A stretch of DNA of 6,274 bases from SZUA-430 sp034440175 (lineage in GTDB: Bacteria; Pseudomonadota; Alphaproteobacteria; Micropepsales; Micropepsaceae). Both the position numbers and the translations under genes were made by a program. The stretch is from contig JAWXBO010000096.1 of assembly GCA_034440175.1 (NCBI GenBank), positions 1 to 6,274 of the forward strand, in the 5' to 3' direction. A model generated the notes under the pieces. It was not told the DNA's origin. It ran no database searches and saw only the letters and a program-made list of their open reading frames with translations. This document shows, piece after piece, positions 5,110 through 6,274 of the stretch; position 1 is the stretch's first letter, and the number at the start of each line of letters is the position of its first letter.

Positions 5110-6274
5110 ATTCTACAAGCGTGACTGCACCCGGCAGCGGCATGCTGCTCAACCCCGCCGCTGTACAGTCGGCGCTCATCGTCGATGACCCGGTAAACTT
5201 GATTGTCCAGGCCACAATACGCAGACAACCGTTCGCGCCGGAAAAGTTTCCGAGAAACTCAACTTCCTGCTTTGGAAAATAAATCGCACCCGTCAGTTGC
5301 GAGGTCGCATTTCCATTGAACTTGTTTGAACTAAACGCGTTACTGTCGTCACCCCAGAACAGCATCCCCGAATTGACACCGCTGGTCGGCGCGGACAGAA
5401 CAATATTTGCCGAGCCGTTGAAATTAACAGACGCACCATTTGTGAAAAAGAACGTGACACCGCTGCCCGCCAGCTTGGCAGTGGCGTTCGCTTTGAAGGT
5501 ACCGCCGTCCATAACGTAGACGCCGGGCGCAAAGGTCTTGGTGCCCTTCAGAATGCCGCCGCCACAATAGCGTCCCGGCGTAATCGTTGCCGCACCGGCG
5601 CCACTCGGCAATGCCAGGCACGGACCGGAGACAGCAGGTTCAGCCAGCGCATTAAACGGATCGGCTGCAGGCGGAACATTAGCCTGCGCTTCCGTACATT
5701 CAGTCAGCGTCAAACCCTCGTCGACATCCACCCCGCCAGCCGCAAGCACGCATGGCACAGTCACATCGGCTGAACCCGTCACGATCAACGAATTGTCCGC
5801 TAGCGAGTTCGACATCACATTGCAGCCATCAATCAGTGTCAACGCATTGCCGGTAAACGTAACCGCCCCCGCCGCTTCGGGCGCAAGCGCCAAAATGCAA
5901 GCCTGCCCGCCATCGTCGAACGACGCCACGCCACGCGCATGGAGCGTCACTTCAGTCTGTGCAAACAAGCCGCTAAAGAAGCGGTCAGCCGGCATCGTCA
6001 AAATGACTTCCACCGACTGTGCATTCTGGTGCGTGCCCGACAGCGGTGGGTCATTCACATCTATCGTGCCTTCGCCCGTTTCAAATCCGTGTTCAACGGC
6101 CTCGCTCAACGACACTGCGTCGATTTCAGATGACGTGGCACCACCGCGCTTTCCGACGGCACCCGCATAGGCCGCAACGTCGGCCGCCGTTTGCAACTCG
6201 CGTTTCTTGAAATACCAGAACCCGGTCTCAACGCCCAATCCCGCAGATCCCACGATTACGGGCAGCGTCAGTGC
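5108..6274 (-). CDS. TadG-like Tad-domain protein (5' end outside window)
   Basis: The visible part is 388 residues; the frame runs open to the window edge, so the start is missing and the GTG at 6253 is only an internal Val. The visible N-terminus, ALTLPVIVGSAGLGVETGFW, is the hydrophobic helix and following segment typical of TadG-like (Tad domain) proteins, and RELQTAADVAAYAGA is the family's helical continuation. Probably only a few dozen residues are missing. The large outer domain has eight Cys (visible positions 126, 151, 175, 193, 219, 237, 350, 370), potentially four disulfides. From about residue 135 it is rich in short Gly/Asn/Thr segments such as ITPGRYCGG, FAPGVYVMDGGTF and LTGAIYFP, which look like turns of a repetitive beta structure. 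TadG-like proteins are linked to Flp pilus anchoring or surface attachment. No von Willebrand-type metal-site motif (DxSxS) is seen. It heads a cluster with two TadE-like genes. Confidence 0.88.
   Translation of the reverse strand, partial: ALTLPVIVGSAGLGVETGFWYFKKRELQTAADVAAYAGAVGKRGGATSSEIDAVSLSEAVEHGFETGEGTIDVNDPPLSGTHQNAQSVEVILTMPADRFFSGLFAQTEVTLHARGVASFDDGGQACILALAPEAAGAVTFTGNALTLIDGCNVMSNSLADNSLIVTGSADVTVPCVLAAGGVDVDEGLTLTECTEAQANVPPAADPFNALAEPAVSGPCLALPSGAGAATITPGRYCGGGILKGTKTFAPGVYVMDGGTFKANATAKLAGSGVTFFFTNGASVNFNGSANIVLSAPTSGVNSGMLFWGDDSNAFSSNKFNGNATSQLTGAIYFPKQEVEFLGNFSGANGCLRIVAWTIKFTGSSTMSADCTAAGLSSMPLPGAVTLVE

Noticed and set aside
5097..5228. N-terminal extension of the four-cysteine TadE-like frame
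   Set aside because: It overlaps the TadG-like gene, and the AAGGAGG site directs initiation to 5096.

Overview
The window looks like part of an alphaproteobacterial chromosome of moderate GC content. The evidence is the Gram-negative envelope genes (an outer-membrane barrel protein ending in Phe, Sec-type signal peptides) and a TadG/TadE-type gene set whose arrangement and cysteine pattern resemble those of alphaproteobacteria. No species can be named from this sequence. I see no rRNA, tRNA, CRISPR array or insertion sequence.

Positions 1-173 are non-coding at the left edge. They hold a perfect 12-bp palindrome, a plausible sigma-70-type promoter (TTGCGA, 18-bp spacer, TATTAT) and an imperfect 17-bp inverted repeat that overlaps the -10 box, where a Fur/Zur-type repressor would be expected to bind.

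Positions 174-3605 form a tight plus-strand operon that looks like a metal (most likely zinc) uptake system. It encodes a small His/Cys-containing exported or membrane protein (DUF2946-like), an outer-membrane barrel protein with a periplasmic coiled coil, a cluster-9 metal-binding periplasmic protein (ZnuA-like) and an ABC-3 family permease (ZnuB-like). The last three are separated by 10 nt and then by a 1-nt overlap. Together they would carry a metal across the outer membrane, capture it in the periplasm and move it across the inner membrane. No ATP-binding subunit (ZnuC) is encoded here; this is the main oddity of the window.

Positions 3606-4263 hold a weak terminator-like hairpin, a 60-residue single-pass membrane protein on the plus strand, and a 110-residue protein with two membrane segments on the minus strand. 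The last two genes converge and overlap by 13 nt. Neither is recognised.

Positions 4264-6274, minus strand, hold the end of a Tad-type (tight adherence, Flp pilus-associated) cluster. In transcription order it has a TadG-like protein cut off by the right edge, a TadE-like protein with a four-cysteine motif and a second TadE-like protein. Spacing (11 nt, then a 4-nt ATGA overlap) indicates one transcript running toward the metal operon.
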